DNA of 64,000 nucleotides from Antennarius striatus (taxonomy: Eukaryota; Chordata; Actinopteri; Lophiiformes; Antennariidae): assembly GCF_040054535.1 (NCBI RefSeq), contig NC_090785.1, positions 18,699,001-18,763,000 of the forward strand, written 5' to 3'. Positions 63,596-64,000 of the stretch are shown piece after piece. Under the pieces are notes generated by a model that saw only the letters and a list, made by a program, of their open reading frames with translations, did not search any database and was not told the origin of the DNA. Both the position numbers and the translations under genes were made by a program. Numbering within the stretch: the stretch's first letter is position 1; each line of letters starts with the position of its first letter.

Positions 63596-64000
63596 CAGGG
63601 GTGACAAACTCATTTTTAACAAGGGGCACATCAGTATAATGCCTGTCCTAAAAGGGGCAGATGGAACTTCTTAATGTAACTAAATGTAACTCAGTGTAAT
63701 GTAAAATAAATGTAACTACTCCTTAATGTTAAATAAGTGAATTTGTTACTCATTCAAGCTACAAACATTACAGTTGCACAGAAAAAATGTTTGCTTGTTG
63801 CTCTATTGTATTTGTCAGGTTATGAAACCCACAGAACTCCATCAATCAAGGATCAAACTATCCAAGTGAATAAAGAAAAACACAAGTTAGGACATTCACT
63901 ATGTTCAAAATATTAAACTGGGCTTAATTACTGCATTTTTCTGGTACTGTTAAGGGAGCCGTGCCAAATGTAGAAGTGGGCCGATCTGGCCCACGGGCCT
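63596..64000. mobile_element. hAT-like interspersed repeat, cut by window end
   Basis: Begins CAGGGGTGACAAACTCATTT, the common fish hAT-type terminal sequence, then GGGGCACATCAGTATAATG and a GGGGCAGATGGAAC segment. Near the window end, GTGGGCCGATCTGGCCCACG is the start of the opposite arm. No coding sequence is seen; it looks non-autonomous. The right end lies outside. Confidence 0.7.

Overview
The window is vertebrate nuclear DNA, almost certainly from a teleost fish, probably a percomorph. Reasons: multi-exon genes with GT-AG introns mostly between 80 bp and 3.5 kb, long CA/GT, AAT, GATA and AT microsatellites, Tc1-like elements, a fish SINE/L2-type tail family, and a linked pair of hairy/E(spl) genes of the fish her5/her11 type. 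I found no CRISPR array, no operon, no tRNA or rRNA gene and no retroviral or Polinton-like element.

Nine protein-coding genes can be reconstructed exon by exon, and all nine close in frame. In order: cab39-family (MO25, minus strand, 3213-5862), phf6 (plus, 11737-15884), hprt1 (plus, 19507-24219), pabir2/fam122b (plus, 27012-29853), mospd1 (minus, 32269-34808), ints6l (plus, 37650-47189), mmgt1/emc5 (minus, 50078-51934), pfdn6 (plus, 52309-54078), and then a head-to-head pair of bHLH-Orange repressors, her5-like (minus, 56979-57780) and her11-like (plus, 60940-62627). That makes ten genes if the her pair is counted as two. The block phf6-hprt1-pabir2-mospd1-ints6l-mmgt1 matches human Xq26. 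The cab39 gene, pfdn6 and the her pair are not part of that human block.

Layout: cab39 and phf6 diverge across about 3.3 kb that holds an unusual palindromic repeat and a SINE/L2 tail. A Tc1-like element with long inverted repeats lies between phf6 and hprt1. hprt1 and pabir2 are in tandem. pabir2 and mospd1 converge over a LINE remnant. mospd1 and ints6l diverge across 1.7 kb with three large microsatellites. ints6l and mmgt1 converge. mmgt1 and pfdn6 diverge, with only 374 bp between their start codons, so they very likely share a promoter. The her pair is separated by about 3.2 kb that is rich in CA/GT and AT repeats. The right end of the window cuts into a hAT-like interspersed repeat.

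The first eight genes are housekeeping-type: kinase scaffold, chromatin reader, purine salvage, PP2A regulator, ER contact protein, Integrator subunit, ER membrane complex subunit and chaperone subunit. Most have 5' regions rich in GCTAGC/GTTAGC words. The her genes are developmental transcription factors; her11 has clear CCAAT and TATA boxes instead. I saw no clear sign of a novel multi-gene system. The most interesting items are the divergent gene pairs, the hairpin repeat near 7.6 kb, and a related palindromic segment present in two introns of pabir2.
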